From positions 1 to 64,000 of the forward strand of contig JADKCK010000003.1 in assembly GCA_016718845.1 (NCBI GenBank): a stretch of 64,000 nt of DNA, read 5' to 3'. Shown in pieces: positions 17,060 to 27,179 of the stretch; the stretch's first letter is position 1; each line of letters begins with the position of its first letter. The DNA is from Sphingobacteriales bacterium. Lineage in GTDB: Bacteria; Bacteroidota; Bacteroidia; Chitinophagales; UBA2359. Position numbers and translations under genes: made by a program. Below the pieces are notes generated by a model, which saw only the letters and a list, made by a program, of their open reading frames with translations, did no database searches and had not been told where the DNA came from.

Positions 17060-17124
17060 CAGCTTGATTATTCTTTTTAGCAACTTAACAACAAAATAAC
17101 TACAAATTTTAATACCACAGCATT

Positions 17125-20100
17125 ATGACAAACATACGCGACAACCAAACAAGAGGCGGATTAGGTGATTTTCTATACAACAACGTTACACCAAATGCAA
17201 ACCTATCCATTGTGTCTGCCTACTTTACTATCTTTGCTTATTACCAACTTCGTGATAAATTTGACCAAATTGGCAAACTTAATTTTTTATTTGGCGAACC
17301 TTCGTTCTTAAAAATAGACCCTAGTAAAACAACCGAAAAAACATTTGAATTGCTAGATGATGATGCTATTACATTAAGCGGAAACAAGTTGCAACAAAAT
17401 GCTGCGGCAAAAGCTTGTGCGCAATGGATTAAGGATAAAGTCCAAATTAAATCGGTAGAACAAAGCAATTTTTTACACGGCAAACTATACCACATACAGC
17501 AAGCCGACCAAACAACAAAAGTGGCAATGGGTAGCTCTAACTTTACTGTACGTGGATTGGGTTTGGGCAAAGACGGAAAAAACAACATAGAACTCAACAC
17601 CTTAATAAATGACGCTAACGACCAAGAAGAACTAAAAAAATGGTTCGATGAACTTTGGAACAGTGATGCCAAAGTAACCGATGTAACACAAAAAGTATTA
17701 GAATACTTAGACCAAGTGTACAAAGACCATTCGCCCGAGTTTATTTATTTCAAAACACTTTACCACATTTTTGAAAACTACCTAAAAGAAGAACAAGACA
17801 ACAACCTGTTGTTTAGCGAGGTAACATTTAAAGATACCCAAATATGGAAAACACTATTCGAGTTTCAGCGCGATGCTGTAGCTAGGGGTATTAAACAACT
17901 GAGTAAATACAACGGCTTTATAATTGCCGATAGCGTAGGTTTGGGCAAAACCTTTACGGCATTAGGTATTATAAAGTACTACGAACTTAAACGACAAAAA
18001 GTATTAGTACTATGCCCTAAAAAATTAGAACGAAATTGGACGGCGTACCAACATTTTCATAAAGAAACAGAAAACCGATTTCATAAAGACCATTTTAACT
18101 ACACCGTATTAGCACATACCGACCTTAGCCGAGAAAAAGGTAAAGTTGGTAATATTGACCTGTCAACCTTTGATTGGGGTAATTACGACTTGGTGGTTAT
18201 TGATGAATCCCACAATTTTAGAAACGACAAAATTAACAAAAACACAGATGCCGTTTCGCGCTATCAACGCTTACTCGAAGATATTATACAAAACGGACGA
18301 AACACAAAAGTACTCTTGCTTTCGGCTACGCCCGTTAATAATAACCTGCGCGACCTACGCAACCAATTTAACTTAATTGCCGCCGGAAACGATACCGCTT
18401 TTATTGGTTTAGATATTGTTAGTATCAAAGAACTAATGAAAAATGCACAAACTATATTTACACGCTGGACACGAACAGACAAAAGAAAAGTTAACGACTT
18501 AATAAACGATTTGTCCGAAATACCTTTCTTTAAACTACTCGACGAACTAAGCATATCCCGCTCCCGAAGACAAATACAAGAGCATTATGCCCACGAAATG
18601 GAAAAAATTGGCAGTTTCCCAAACCGATACAACCCAATTGCTATTTATGCAGAACTAGACCTACAAAAACAGTTTTTAACCTACGACCAAATTAATAACC
18701 AACTTGCCGATTTTAAACTCGCTATCTTTTTCCCTTCTAATTACTTAACAGACGAAGCTAAAAAATCGGGCAGATACGAAATTGACTTTATTAAAAACTT
18801 TAACCAAGCCAAACGCGAACAAATATTGGTGCAGTTGATGAAAATCAATTTCCTTAAACGCCTCGAAAGTTCTATTTTCTCTTTTACTAAAACCCTGCAC
18901 AACATTATCCAACGAATAAACGAACTGCTCGAAAAAATACAAAAGTTTAAAGAAAAAAAAGCACAAACAAACGATATTGATTGGGAAAAAATAGTACAAG
19001 ACATAGAACTGCTAAACGATTTTGACGACGCAGACAAAGATATTGCCAACTTATTAACTGGCTCAAAACTCAAGTTTTTCTTGAACGATATTGAACTAGA
19101 GCAATGGACAAACGACCTAAACGAAGACCTTGTAAAATTAACCCACTTACATGAGCAAGCCCAAACCATTACCCCACAACGCGATGCCAAATTAGACCAA
19201 CTTAAAAACCTGATTACCCAAAAACTACAAAATGCTAACAACCCTCAAAATCTTAACAAAAAACAACAAGCTAACAAAAAAGTACTAATCTTTACCGCCT
19301 TTGCCGACACCGCCAACTATCTGTACCAAAATATCCACCAATGGGCTACTAACATACACCATGTACACACAGGTTTGGTTGTTGGAAGTGGAAGTAACCA
19401 TGCCACCTATGGCAATACCGAATTTAATAAACTATTAACCAACTTTGCACCTATTGCCAAACAACGAAATACACAAGACGCAGCACTGCCACAAATAGAC
19501 ATACTAATTGCCACCGACTGCATATCCGAAGGGCAAAACCTACAAGATTGCGACTACCTCATTAACTACGACATACACTGGAACCCAGTAAGAATTGTGC
19601 AACGATTTGGACGAATAGACCGAATTGGCTCGCTAAATTACCACATACAAATGGTTAACTTTTGGCCCACCAACGACCTCGATAACTACATAAACCTTAA
19701 AGACCGCGTAGAAGCTCGTATGGCACTTGTAGATATGACCGCCTCTAACAACGACAACCTACTTGATACCGAACAACTCGAAGACATTATTGACAAAGAC
19801 CTAAACTACCGAAACCAACAAATTAAACGCCTCCAAAACCAAAACCTTGACCTTGAAGATACCACCGAAGCCGTAACCCTTAACCAATTTAGTTTAGATG
19901 ATTTTAGATTTGAACTACTACGCTTTATAAAAAATAAAGAAGAACAACTGCGCAAAGCTCCTTGGGGCATTTATAGCGTGGTGCCTTCGGCTGACCGAAA
20001 ATATATACCCGACCTGCCCAATGCTCACGAAATTGTTAAAGAAGGAGTTATCTTTTGCTTTAAACAACTAAATGCCAACAACGAAAACAAAAACAAAAAC

Positions 20101-20445
20101 CAACTGCATCCCTACTTTTTACTGTACATACACAACAACGGACACGTACAATATACCTTTACTAAAACCAAACAAATACTCGACCTTTATCGCCAATTGT
20201 GCTTAGGCAAAGTTAATGCTATTACCGAACTATGCACCATATTTGACCAACAAACAAAAAACGGAGAAAATATGGAGCAATACACCACACTAGTAAAAAA
20301 AGCCATACGCACCATCAAAAAAACTTTTCAGGAAGTAGAAATCAATAACCTATTTACCAACCCTCATGCCCTATTATCTAATCAACAAGACCGCGTTAAT
20401 ACCGCTACCGACCTGCAATTAGTTACTTGGCTTATTGTGGTATAA
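17125..20445 (+). CDS. PLD-family nuclease fused to an SF2 (SNF2-like) helicase, defence-type
   Basis: The product has 1106 residues and is intact. The N-terminus (about 10-200) is a phospholipase-D/HKD domain with FLHGKLYHI (H118, K120) and GSSNFT near 136. The helicase core follows: FEFQRDAVARGIKQL; Walker A in ADSVGLGKTF (about 267-276); VVIDESHNFRN (motif II, about 357); LLSATPVNNNL. A long charged insert lies at about 530-700. The helicase C part has VLIFTAFADTANYL, ILIATDCISEGQNLQD (about 795) and QRFGRIDRIGS (about 828). It is likely an ATP-driven DNA translocase with a nuclease head, first gene of an operon with an adenine methylase and an SMC-like ATPase. It resembles a DISARM or type ISP restriction helicase, but the PLD fusion makes the type uncertain. 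Confidence 0.88.
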   Translation: MTNIRDNQTRGGLGDFLYNNVTPNANLSIVSAYFTIFAYYQLRDKFDQIGKLNFLFGEPSFLKIDPSKTTEKTFELLDDDAITLSGNKLQQNAAAKACAQWIKDKVQIKSVEQSNFLHGKLYHIQQADQTTKVAMGSSNFTVRGLGLGKDGKNNIELNTLINDANDQEELKKWFDELWNSDAKVTDVTQKVLEYLDQVYKDHSPEFIYFKTLYHIFENYLKEEQDNNLLFSEVTFKDTQIWKTLFEFQRDAVARGIKQLSKYNGFIIADSVGLGKTFTALGIIKYYELKRQKVLVLCPKKLERNWTAYQHFHKETENRFHKDHFNYTVLAHTDLSREKGKVGNIDLSTFDWGNYDLVVIDESHNFRNDKINKNTDAVSRYQRLLEDIIQNGRNTKVLLLSATPVNNNLRDLRNQFNLIAAGNDTAFIGLDIVSIKELMKNAQTIFTRWTRTDKRKVNDLINDLSEIPFFKLLDELSISRSRRQIQEHYAHEMEKIGSFPNRYNPIAIYAELDLQKQFLTYDQINNQLADFKLAIFFPSNYLTDEAKKSGRYEIDFIKNFNQAKREQILVQLMKINFLKRLESSIFSFTKTLHNIIQRINELLEKIQKFKEKKAQTNDIDWEKIVQDIELLNDFDDADKDIANLLTGSKLKFFLNDIELEQWTNDLNEDLVKLTHLHEQAQTITPQRDAKLDQLKNLITQKLQNANNPQNLNKKQQANKKVLIFTAFADTANYLYQNIHQWATNIHHVHTGLVVGSGSNHATYGNTEFNKLLTNFAPIAKQRNTQDAALPQIDILIATDCISEGQNLQDCDYLINYDIHWNPVRIVQRFGRIDRIGSLNYHIQMVNFWPTNDLDNYINLKDRVEARMALVDMTASNNDNLLDTEQLEDIIDKDLNYRNQQIKRLQNQNLDLEDTTEAVTLNQFSLDDFRFELLRFIKNKEEQLRKAPWGIYSVVPSADRKYIPDLPNAHEIVKEGVIFCFKQLNANNENKNKNQLHPYFLLYIHNNGHVQYTFTKTKQILDLYRQLCLGKVNAITELCTIFDQQTKNGENMEQYTTLVKKAIRTIKKTFQEVEINNLFTNPHALLSNQQDRVNTATDLQLVTWLIVV

Positions 20446-20515
20446 CTTGCCTTATGCCAACATACTTACCAATACACTAATCCAATTTTATCTCCACAAA
20501 AAAACTTTTACCTAC

Positions 20516-21787
20516 ATGCTAAATCAACAGCAAATCAAAGATAAAAAAACAGCTATCTACAAACAACTTAGCCAGTTTAACAACCAACCCAAAGCAACCG
20601 CAGCACTCAATTTGTTAAACGTATTGGGCTATAAAAGCTCGCGCGTTTTTGAACAAACCGATGATAAAGCAGACTTTTTGGACGACATGAAACTAACCCA
20701 AAAATTAGACCCCGAAGCTGCCCTATACCAAGATTGGACAAACGCATCGGCATTGTGCCAATTTGCAAAAATAGACCTAACCCAACTCAACCAACAAAGC
20801 TTTGCTTTTGAACCCGAAGCCCCTACCAACTTAGGGCTTTATAGCAGCTTTATGTTTGTTATTGTTGAGCTAAACCAACCCAAATATACCCGTACCCAAT
20901 TAGCTAGCATTGTGCGCGAACTAAACAAACATAGCCCAATGCCCATAAACGTGTTTTTTTACTACAATAACCTAGTATCAATAGCCTTTATACACCGCCG
21001 ACAAAACAAAAACAACACCGCCAAACAAGTGCTTGGCAAAGTAAGCATTATTAAAGACATAGACACCAAAAAACCCAAACGTTCGCATACCGAAATACTT
21101 TACGACCTATGCACACTTAGCCTCTTCGAAAATAAAAACACCGTCAACTTTCAAGAAATTGCCGATGCTTGGTACAAAATCCTCGATACCCAATCGCTTA
21201 ACAACCGCTTTTATAAAGACCTACGAAACTGGTACGCCTATGCCAATCAAACCATCAACATATACCAAACAGAACAAAAAAACCTTATACCCATACCCGA
21301 ACGCGAAAAACAACAATTTATATTGCGCCTTATTACCCGCCTTATATTTTGCTGGTTCTTAAAAGAAAAACAATTTATTGCCGACCACTTCTTTGACCCC
21401 GATAACCTAAAAAAATACCTCCTCGATTTTAACCCAAACAACCCCCAACAATCGCAATACTACAAAGCTATACTCCAAAACCTATTCTTTGCCACCCTTA
21501 ACGTAGAAACAACCAACAGAGAGTTTAGAACCAACCACACTTACCAAGGAAAAAACTCCGATTATTTAGACCACAGCCGTTACCGCTCGGTAGATAGCTT
21601 TTACCAAAAAGAAAACGCCTTAGAAGAACTGTTTAAAGATGTACCCTTTTTAAACGGCGGACTTTTTGAATGCCTAGATTACAAAGACGTTAACAAAAAA
21701 GAACACCGAATTGACTATTTTACCGACCACCCCAAAAAAGCAAACTACTTGATGTACCCAATCAACTTTTCTTTGCCGACGACATAA
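20516..21787 (+). pseudogene. Adenine DNA methylase, fragment 1 of 3 (N-terminal part)
   Basis: ATG at 20516 (MLNQQQIKDKKTAIYKQL) lies 70 bp after the helicase stop. This fragment carries the helical N-terminal domain of PglX/Eco57I-like methylases, including LITRLIFCWFLKEKQFI and the VPFLNGGLFECLDYKD motif that normally leads into the linker before the methylase fold. It ends prematurely at 21787. The next frame continues as SKLLDVPNQLFFADDIIVDL, so one A has been lost from the A-run at about 21730-21740 (CCCCAAAAAAGC). The fragment alone has no catalytic motif. Confidence 0.8.
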
Positions 21788-21930
21788 TCGTAGACCTATC
21801 AAAATGGTATAACGACCCCAAACAAAACAAACAAAAAATTGACGGACTTATAACCCTACTTAACCACTACAAATTTACCGTAGAAGAAAACACACCACTT
21901 GAAGAAGAAGTAGCCCTTGACCCCGAACTA

Positions 21931-23658
21931 TTGGGCAAAGTGTTCGAAAACCTATTAGCCGAGTTTAACGACGAATCGCAAACCACCAAACGCAAAGAAA
22001 CCGGCTCGTTTTATACTCCCCGAACCATTGTTAGTTATATGGTTGCCGAATCGCTAAAAAACTACTTTACCACCCAACTACAAACCTACTACCCCCAAAC
22101 ACTACCTGCACTACTCGAGCAATTATTCGACGATAACCCCAAAGAAATACCCACATTAAACACCCAACAAAAAGAACATTTCCTCGAAGCCATATCTCAA
22201 CTAACCATCCTCGACCCCGCTTGCGGCTCGGGGGCTTACCCCATGGGCATACTACACCAACTAACACACCTGCTCCAAAAAATTGACCCCAATAACCAAG
22301 CGTGGTTCGAGAAAATTGTTAAAAAACTACCTGTTAAGCTGCGCGAAGATTTTAAAAATCAACACGACAAGCAGCGCATAGATTATGTGCGCAAACTAGG
22401 TATTATATTCGACACCATTTACGGCGTAGACATTCAACCCATTGCCATACACATTGCCAAACTGCGCTTTTTTATATCCCTTATCATCGAACAACAAAAA
22501 GACGAACATTTACCCAACTTTGGCATACAAGCACTACCCAACCTCGAATTTAAATTGGTGTGCGCCAATACCCTTATTGGTATTAACCTGCAACAAATAA
22601 CCCAACAAATACAACAACACGGAGCTATGTTTGGCGACCCAATAAACCCCATCCTTACCCAAATAGACGACCTACGAAAAGACTTTTTTGAAACAGAAAA
22701 GCAAAAAGACAAAAACAAACTAAAACAACAATTCGAGGGCATACAAATTACCCTAAAAACTACCCTAGACAAAGCCATTGCAAACGACCCAAAACTAAAA
22801 ACCATTGCCCAACTCGACCAACTAACCCAATGGCAACCTTTTAACGACCACCACTCGGCACCCTTCTTCGACCCACTCTATATGTTTGGCATTAAACAAG
22901 GTTTTGATGTGGTGATTGGAAACCCACCGTATGTCAACATAGAAAGAATTGATGATGTAACTAAAAAAGCTTTAGCCGAACAGTATAAAACATGTAAAGG
23001 TAGGACAGACCTTTATGTGGCATTTATCGAAAAAACTTTAAACAACTTAAATCCTAATGGTATCTTGTTTTTCATTATTCCATATGCTTTCACAAATCAA
23101 AATTATGGTTCATTATCGCGAGAACTTTTAGTGAACAATTATTTTGTGTACGAAATTGTAGATACTAGTAACTACTTAATTTTTGAAAACGCAATGGTAA
23201 AAAATATCATCTTGGCAGTTAGAAACTCAAAAAATCAAGGAGAAACAAAAATAAAAATTGCCCGTAATGCTGATGATTTTGAACGAAAAAATTTTACACA
23301 ACATACCATTAACCAAACAGCATTTTTACAACTCAAGGATACGAGGTTAGAAACAAAACCCATTCATCACCTTTTGAGCATTAAAGATGCTATTTGGAAG
23401 ACAGCCATTCGCTTAGATACCATTTGTTTTGTTGCATATGGAGCAAGATTAAATCATAGGACACTACCACGTGGAAAAAACTACTACATCCATACTTCCC
23501 GAATAGAAAATACTAAACCTTTTACAGAAGGAGAATGTATAGAGCGATACACTTTTAGACAATATGGTTGGTTAGATTATCAACCAGACGAACATTATAA
23601 TCCTATGTTCCCCGAATTATTTGAAACCGAAAAACTCATGTTTATCAATGATTGTTAA
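21931..23658 (+). pseudogene. Adenine DNA methylase, fragment 2 of 3 (catalytic domain and start of recognition domain)
   Basis: The frame is open from about 21745; the TTG at 21931 is only a formal start. It holds VFENLLAEFNDESQTTKRKE and GSFYTPRTIVSYMV, SAM motif I ILDPACGSGAYPMGIL, the catalytic motif IV VIGNPPYVNIERI, and the target-recognition start (FVAYGARLNHRTLPRG, YGWLDYQPDEHYNP). The motif I-then-IV order with NPPY is that of gamma-class N6-adenine methylases of the Eco57I/PglX type. It ends at 23658 by a frameshift (one extra base in the TTT run near 23640, or loss of two). Confidence 0.85.
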
Positions 23659-24280
23659 AGACCGATTGCGGTTTGCTTATGATAATCAAGGCTTTTATAA
23701 TAGCCATACAGTAATTAACTGTGTAAAGTACGATTTGTTGCAAAACGTTAGCTTTGTTTCGGTTAAAAGAGCTTTAAAAGAAGCAGATATTGCTGTTGCA
23801 GCAAACTACAACTACAAGTTTTTGTTAGCAATACTTAACTCTAACCTTATAAACTGGTACTTCCTCCACTTTTTGAGTGAAAGTTTACACTTTTATCCTG
23901 ATGATGCCAAGAGTCTTCCTATTCCTAAACTTCCTTTATCTGCTCAAACTCCTTTTGTGAAGATTGTTGACTATTTTTTGTTTCTAAAAAAACAAACCAG
24001 TCTAAGTACGGTCTATGCGAACTATTTCTCGCAGATAATACAAGGCATGGTCTATGAGTTGTATTTTGAAGAGGCAGTAACGGCAGCCAAGCGCAATATT
24101 ATACCACACACTCAACAACTGCCCGACATAAACACCCTAAGTAGTGATGAAGAGAAATTAGCCATGCTAACCAATCTTTTTGAAACACTTTATCATCAAG
24201 ACCACCCTGTTAGAAATGCGGTATTTTTTATGGACAGTATCCCCGAAATTCAAATCATTACAGCTAAAAATGCACAATAA
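23621..24280 (+). pseudogene. Adenine DNA methylase, fragment 3 of 3 (C-terminal recognition domain)
   Basis: The frame resumes as IVKDRLRFAYDNQGFYNSHT and VINCVKYDLLQ, then KFLLAILNSNLINWYFLHFL and SLPIPKLPL. This is the standard C-terminal part of such methylases, with 'lLailNS.l.n.yf' before the final helices. It overlaps fragment 2 by 38 bp in another frame. Restored as one chain the methylase would be about 1250 residues. The ATPase gene starts 31 bp after its stop. Confidence 0.8.
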
Positions 24281-24311
24281 TCATCGTTAATCACCATTAA
24301 TCAATTTTATC

Positions 24312-24848
24312 ATGAGCAAAATCAAAATCATACAATTTCACAATTACGCTGCTTTTTATAGTAGCACAACCGTGCCCAATGTATATATTATACAAGTTAA
24401 TGGGCAAAACTTGCTTCTTTATGGCGAAAATGGCAGCGGCAAAAGTTCGGTATATAAAGGCGTAAAAGATTTTTTTGCAGCAGCAGCAAATTCTCAATTA
24501 GCCTTTAACAAAAACATTCGGTCGGTTGATAATGATGGTTTTATCGAAATTACGATGAGCGATAATACCAAATTAAAGTTTGCAGAAGATGGAACAAAAC
24601 CTACCGACACATGGGTAAAAAACACCGCGAAAATGCAAAGTTTTATCACTTATCGCGAGCTGTTTCAACTATTGCACAACCACAAACCCAACAGCACAAT
24701 CAACTTGTTTGACTTCTTGGTAGACACCCTATTATCAGAATACGAATTAAGCGATATTCAGGTGACACAAACGAAAAAAGCAAGCATTTTGTGGCGGCAA
24801 ATAATATCGCGTTTTGAAATAAAAGCTATTACGAAGAAGCTAAACTGA
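24312..24848 (+). pseudogene. SMC/RecF-like AAA ATPase, N-terminal fragment
   Basis: ATG at 24312. MSKIKIIQFHNYAAFYSSTT is followed by the P-loop LLLYGENGSGKSSVYKGVKD (Walker A, about residue 37-48). This is the start of an SMC/RecF-type ATP-binding protein. The frame ends after RFEIKAITKKLN. Adding one A to the A-run at 24821-24824 restores EIKSYYEEAKLNTEVIAIQQ. A second 1-bp loss at 24961-24962 (TTTAACG) must also be corrected (LLRSLNDGLYRLLTVDIQ) to join the C-terminal part. The gene is third in the putative defence operon. Confidence 0.75.
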
Positions 24849-24978
24849 ATACAGAAGTAATTGCGATTCAGCAAACAGACCCTATTGATGAAGGTGATAA
24901 TGAAACACAAACAGAAGTAACTCGTTCTATAAACGCTTTTGACACCTTGTTAAGGAGTTTAACGATGGACTTTACAGG

Positions 24979-26226
24979 TTGTTGACCGTTGATATTCAAA
25001 ACAAGTTAAACGATATGTTACACTACTTTAACCAAAATATAAGCGTACAATTAGTTGTAAAAAGAATAGCATTGGTAAATAAGGTTTGGGTCAATCAAGA
25101 GATAACATTAGAGGTACAGCAACATGGTCAAATGTTCGATAACTACCAATACAACCTCAACGAAGCCCGCCTATCTGCTTTGGCAATCAGCATATACTTA
25201 GCCGCCCTAAAAAGTAATCCTACCCAAAACACCTACAAAATTCTTTTTCTCGACGATATTTTTATTGGTTTAGACACCAGCAACCGTTTGCCACTCCTAA
25301 CAATACTAAAAGAACATTTTAGCGATTACCAAATATTCTTAACCACCTACGACAGACATTGGTTTGAAGTTGCCAAACAAAACTTAGCCAGTGGGTGGCT
25401 ATTTAAAGAAATGTATGTTGGCACAACCGAAGATTTACCGCAAAACTTTGATTATCCGCTCATTCAGTCTTCTGATGATTATTATATCAAAGCAACAGTC
25501 TATGCCAACCGAAAAAAGAAAGAAGACGGCTCTGATAACGAAATAGATTACCCCGCAGCAGGTAACTATTTGCGCAAAGCCTGCGAACAAACACTAAAAG
25601 ACCTACTATATGGCAAGTACAAATTTAAAGGCGGAGGCGATGGAGAAACACTACAATGCGAACAATTGGGCGATTTGTGGATAAATTTTAAGAGACTAAT
25701 GGAAGATATTGGCATTGATATAAATGCCTTATCTTCAAATTTTGACCATTTAAGTAAGGTAGTTTTTAATTCTTTATCGCACGACAACCTACACAAACCT
25801 ATCTACAAAACAGACATAGCGGATGGATTTGATTTTATCGATGAGCTAAGGAAAATCAAAAAAAAGCTGTCACCAATCAACACCATTCGCCTACAGTACA
25901 ATAACCCTAATGGCACATATTATTATGAGCTAACAATACAAGGCGAACATTATGTCTATAAGTATGGTGAAAGTAGTGCATTATCATCTTGTAAATTTAC
26001 AAAAAAAATGCTTTATACTGCTCCCAATGCACAACCTGCAGAAAAATCTACTCAAAATTACACGAGTATAGCCGATGCCTATAAAAAAATAGCAGAGTAT
26101 GCAGGGCAAGAAGGACACGAAGTAATTACAGATCCAGATTATCTCAATGCTGTTTCTTACAAAGATGAAGCAGATAATTGGCAACCTATACGCTCCCTAT
26201 TGGAATCTCCAATCGAACAATCGTAA
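24979..26226 (+). pseudogene. SMC/RecF-like AAA ATPase, C-terminal fragment with extra domain
   Basis: The frame is open from about 24963; the TTG at 24979 is formal. It contains ABC/SMC signature-like LNEARLSALAISIYLAAL, then Walker B KILFLDDIFIGLD and the switch IFLTTYDRHWF. Beyond the ATPase, about 270 residues form a helical region (NYLRKACEQTLKDLLYGKYK, FDHLSKVVFNSLSHDN) and a beta-rich tail (TYYYELTIQGEHYVYKYGE). I do not recognise this C-terminal part; it may be the effector or sensor. Together with 24312-24848 it makes an ATPase of about 630 residues broken by two A-run indels. Confidence 0.72.
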
Positions 26227-26310
26227 AACACAACAACTAAAATGTGTAGTTGGTAAAAGAAACCAAAGGCAACAAAAAATTTAATAAACTACGCCTTGCT
26301 ATACCCACCC

Positions 26311-26355
26311 AATAACCGCCTTTACCGCACAAGCAGTAAAGGCGGTTATTTTTAA
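26311..26355 (+). terminator. Intrinsic terminator of the defence operon
   Basis: A 15-bp stem AATAACCGCCTTTAC / GTAAAGGCGGTTATT with loop CGCACAAGCA, followed by TTTTA. It closes the unit opened at 17052. Confidence 0.85.
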
Positions 26356-26477
26356 TACTACCCCCCTTTTTTTTATACCACATACACAATAACAACAAGC
26401 CCTAATGCGTTAAAAATGTGCCACCATACAAATCAACTAACAAAAAGTCATTTTATTGTAAAAAACTTTAAATTTCG

Positions 26478-26550
26478 CATACTATTTGCGCGCTATAAAG
26501 CAAAAATGTAGTAACTTTGTATTGCTTTAAATAAGTATGCAAATAGTGTG
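26478..26550 (+). promoter_or_regulatory. Promoter enclosed by an imperfect inverted repeat
   Basis: TAACTTTG (26512-26519) is a -7 box. It lies between CATACTATTTGC (26478-26489) and GCAAATAGTGTG (26539-26550), an 11-of-12 inverted repeat. Transcription would run into the minisatellite. An invertible promoter is conceivable but no dedicated recombinase is near. The rest of 26356-26633 shows no gene. Confidence 0.35.
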
Positions 26551-26633
26551 TTGCAAATAAAAACAAGCCAACTGTATCTGACAAAATGGCTGTTGCAATT
26601 ACTAGCAATTACAAGCAAAACTGACAAAAAAGC

Positions 26634-27080
26634 TGTCTGAAGTTGCAAACCCCTTGTCTGAAGTTGCAAATCGCTTGTCTGAAGTTGCAAACCCCTTGTC
26701 TGAAGTTGCAAATCGCTTGTCTGAAGTTGCAAACCCCTTGTCTGAAGTTGCAAACCCTTGTCTGAAGTTGCAAACTCCTTGTCTGAAGTTGCGCGGATAT
26801 TGTCTGAAGTTGCGCGGATATTGTCTGAAGTTGCGCCGATGCTGTCTGAAGTTGCGCCGATGCTGTCTGAAGTTGCGCCGATATTGTCTGAAGCCGCGCC
26901 GATATTGTCTGAAGCTGCGCCGATATTGTCTGAAGCTGCGCCGATGCTGTCTGAAGCCGCGCCGATGCTGTCTGAAGTTGCGCCGATGCTGTCTGAAGTT
27001 GCGCCGATGCTGTCTGAAGCCTCAAACTACTTGTACGAACTTACAAATCTTTTGTCTGAAGTTGCATTAATACTGTCTGC
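26634..27080. repeat. 21-bp minisatellite, about 22 units
   Basis: The unit is TGTCTGAAGTTGCAAACCCCT and variants (spacer part AACCCC, AATCGC, GCGGATA, GCGCCGATGC, GCGCCGATAT). One unit has 20 bp (at 26739-26758), and the last ones (about 27032-27080) are degenerate. Every reading frame on both strands is open for long distances because the period is divisible by three, giving heptad-like peptides such as LSEVANP on the plus strand and LQTASAQ on the minus strand. No start codon with the right context precedes the array, and the 20-bp unit shifts the plus-strand frame, so I do not call a protein. Confidence 0.9.
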
Positions 27081-27179
27081 ATTTTAGGGCTTATTTTTGC
27101 TTCCAACTACCTATATTTATGCTAAATCTTCCATAAAAATTGTCTTTTTAGTTTATTAACTTGTAAATAGTTTATCATT

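Noticed and set aside
26634..27080. CRISPR array
   Set aside because: The units are contiguous and differ only by drift; there are no unique spacers of constant length and no cas gene.
26558..27087. Plus- and minus-strand open frames of 109-138 codons over the minisatellite
   Set aside because: They exist because a 21-bp period without stops keeps all frames open; no ribosome-binding start precedes them and a 20-bp unit breaks the plus-strand frame.
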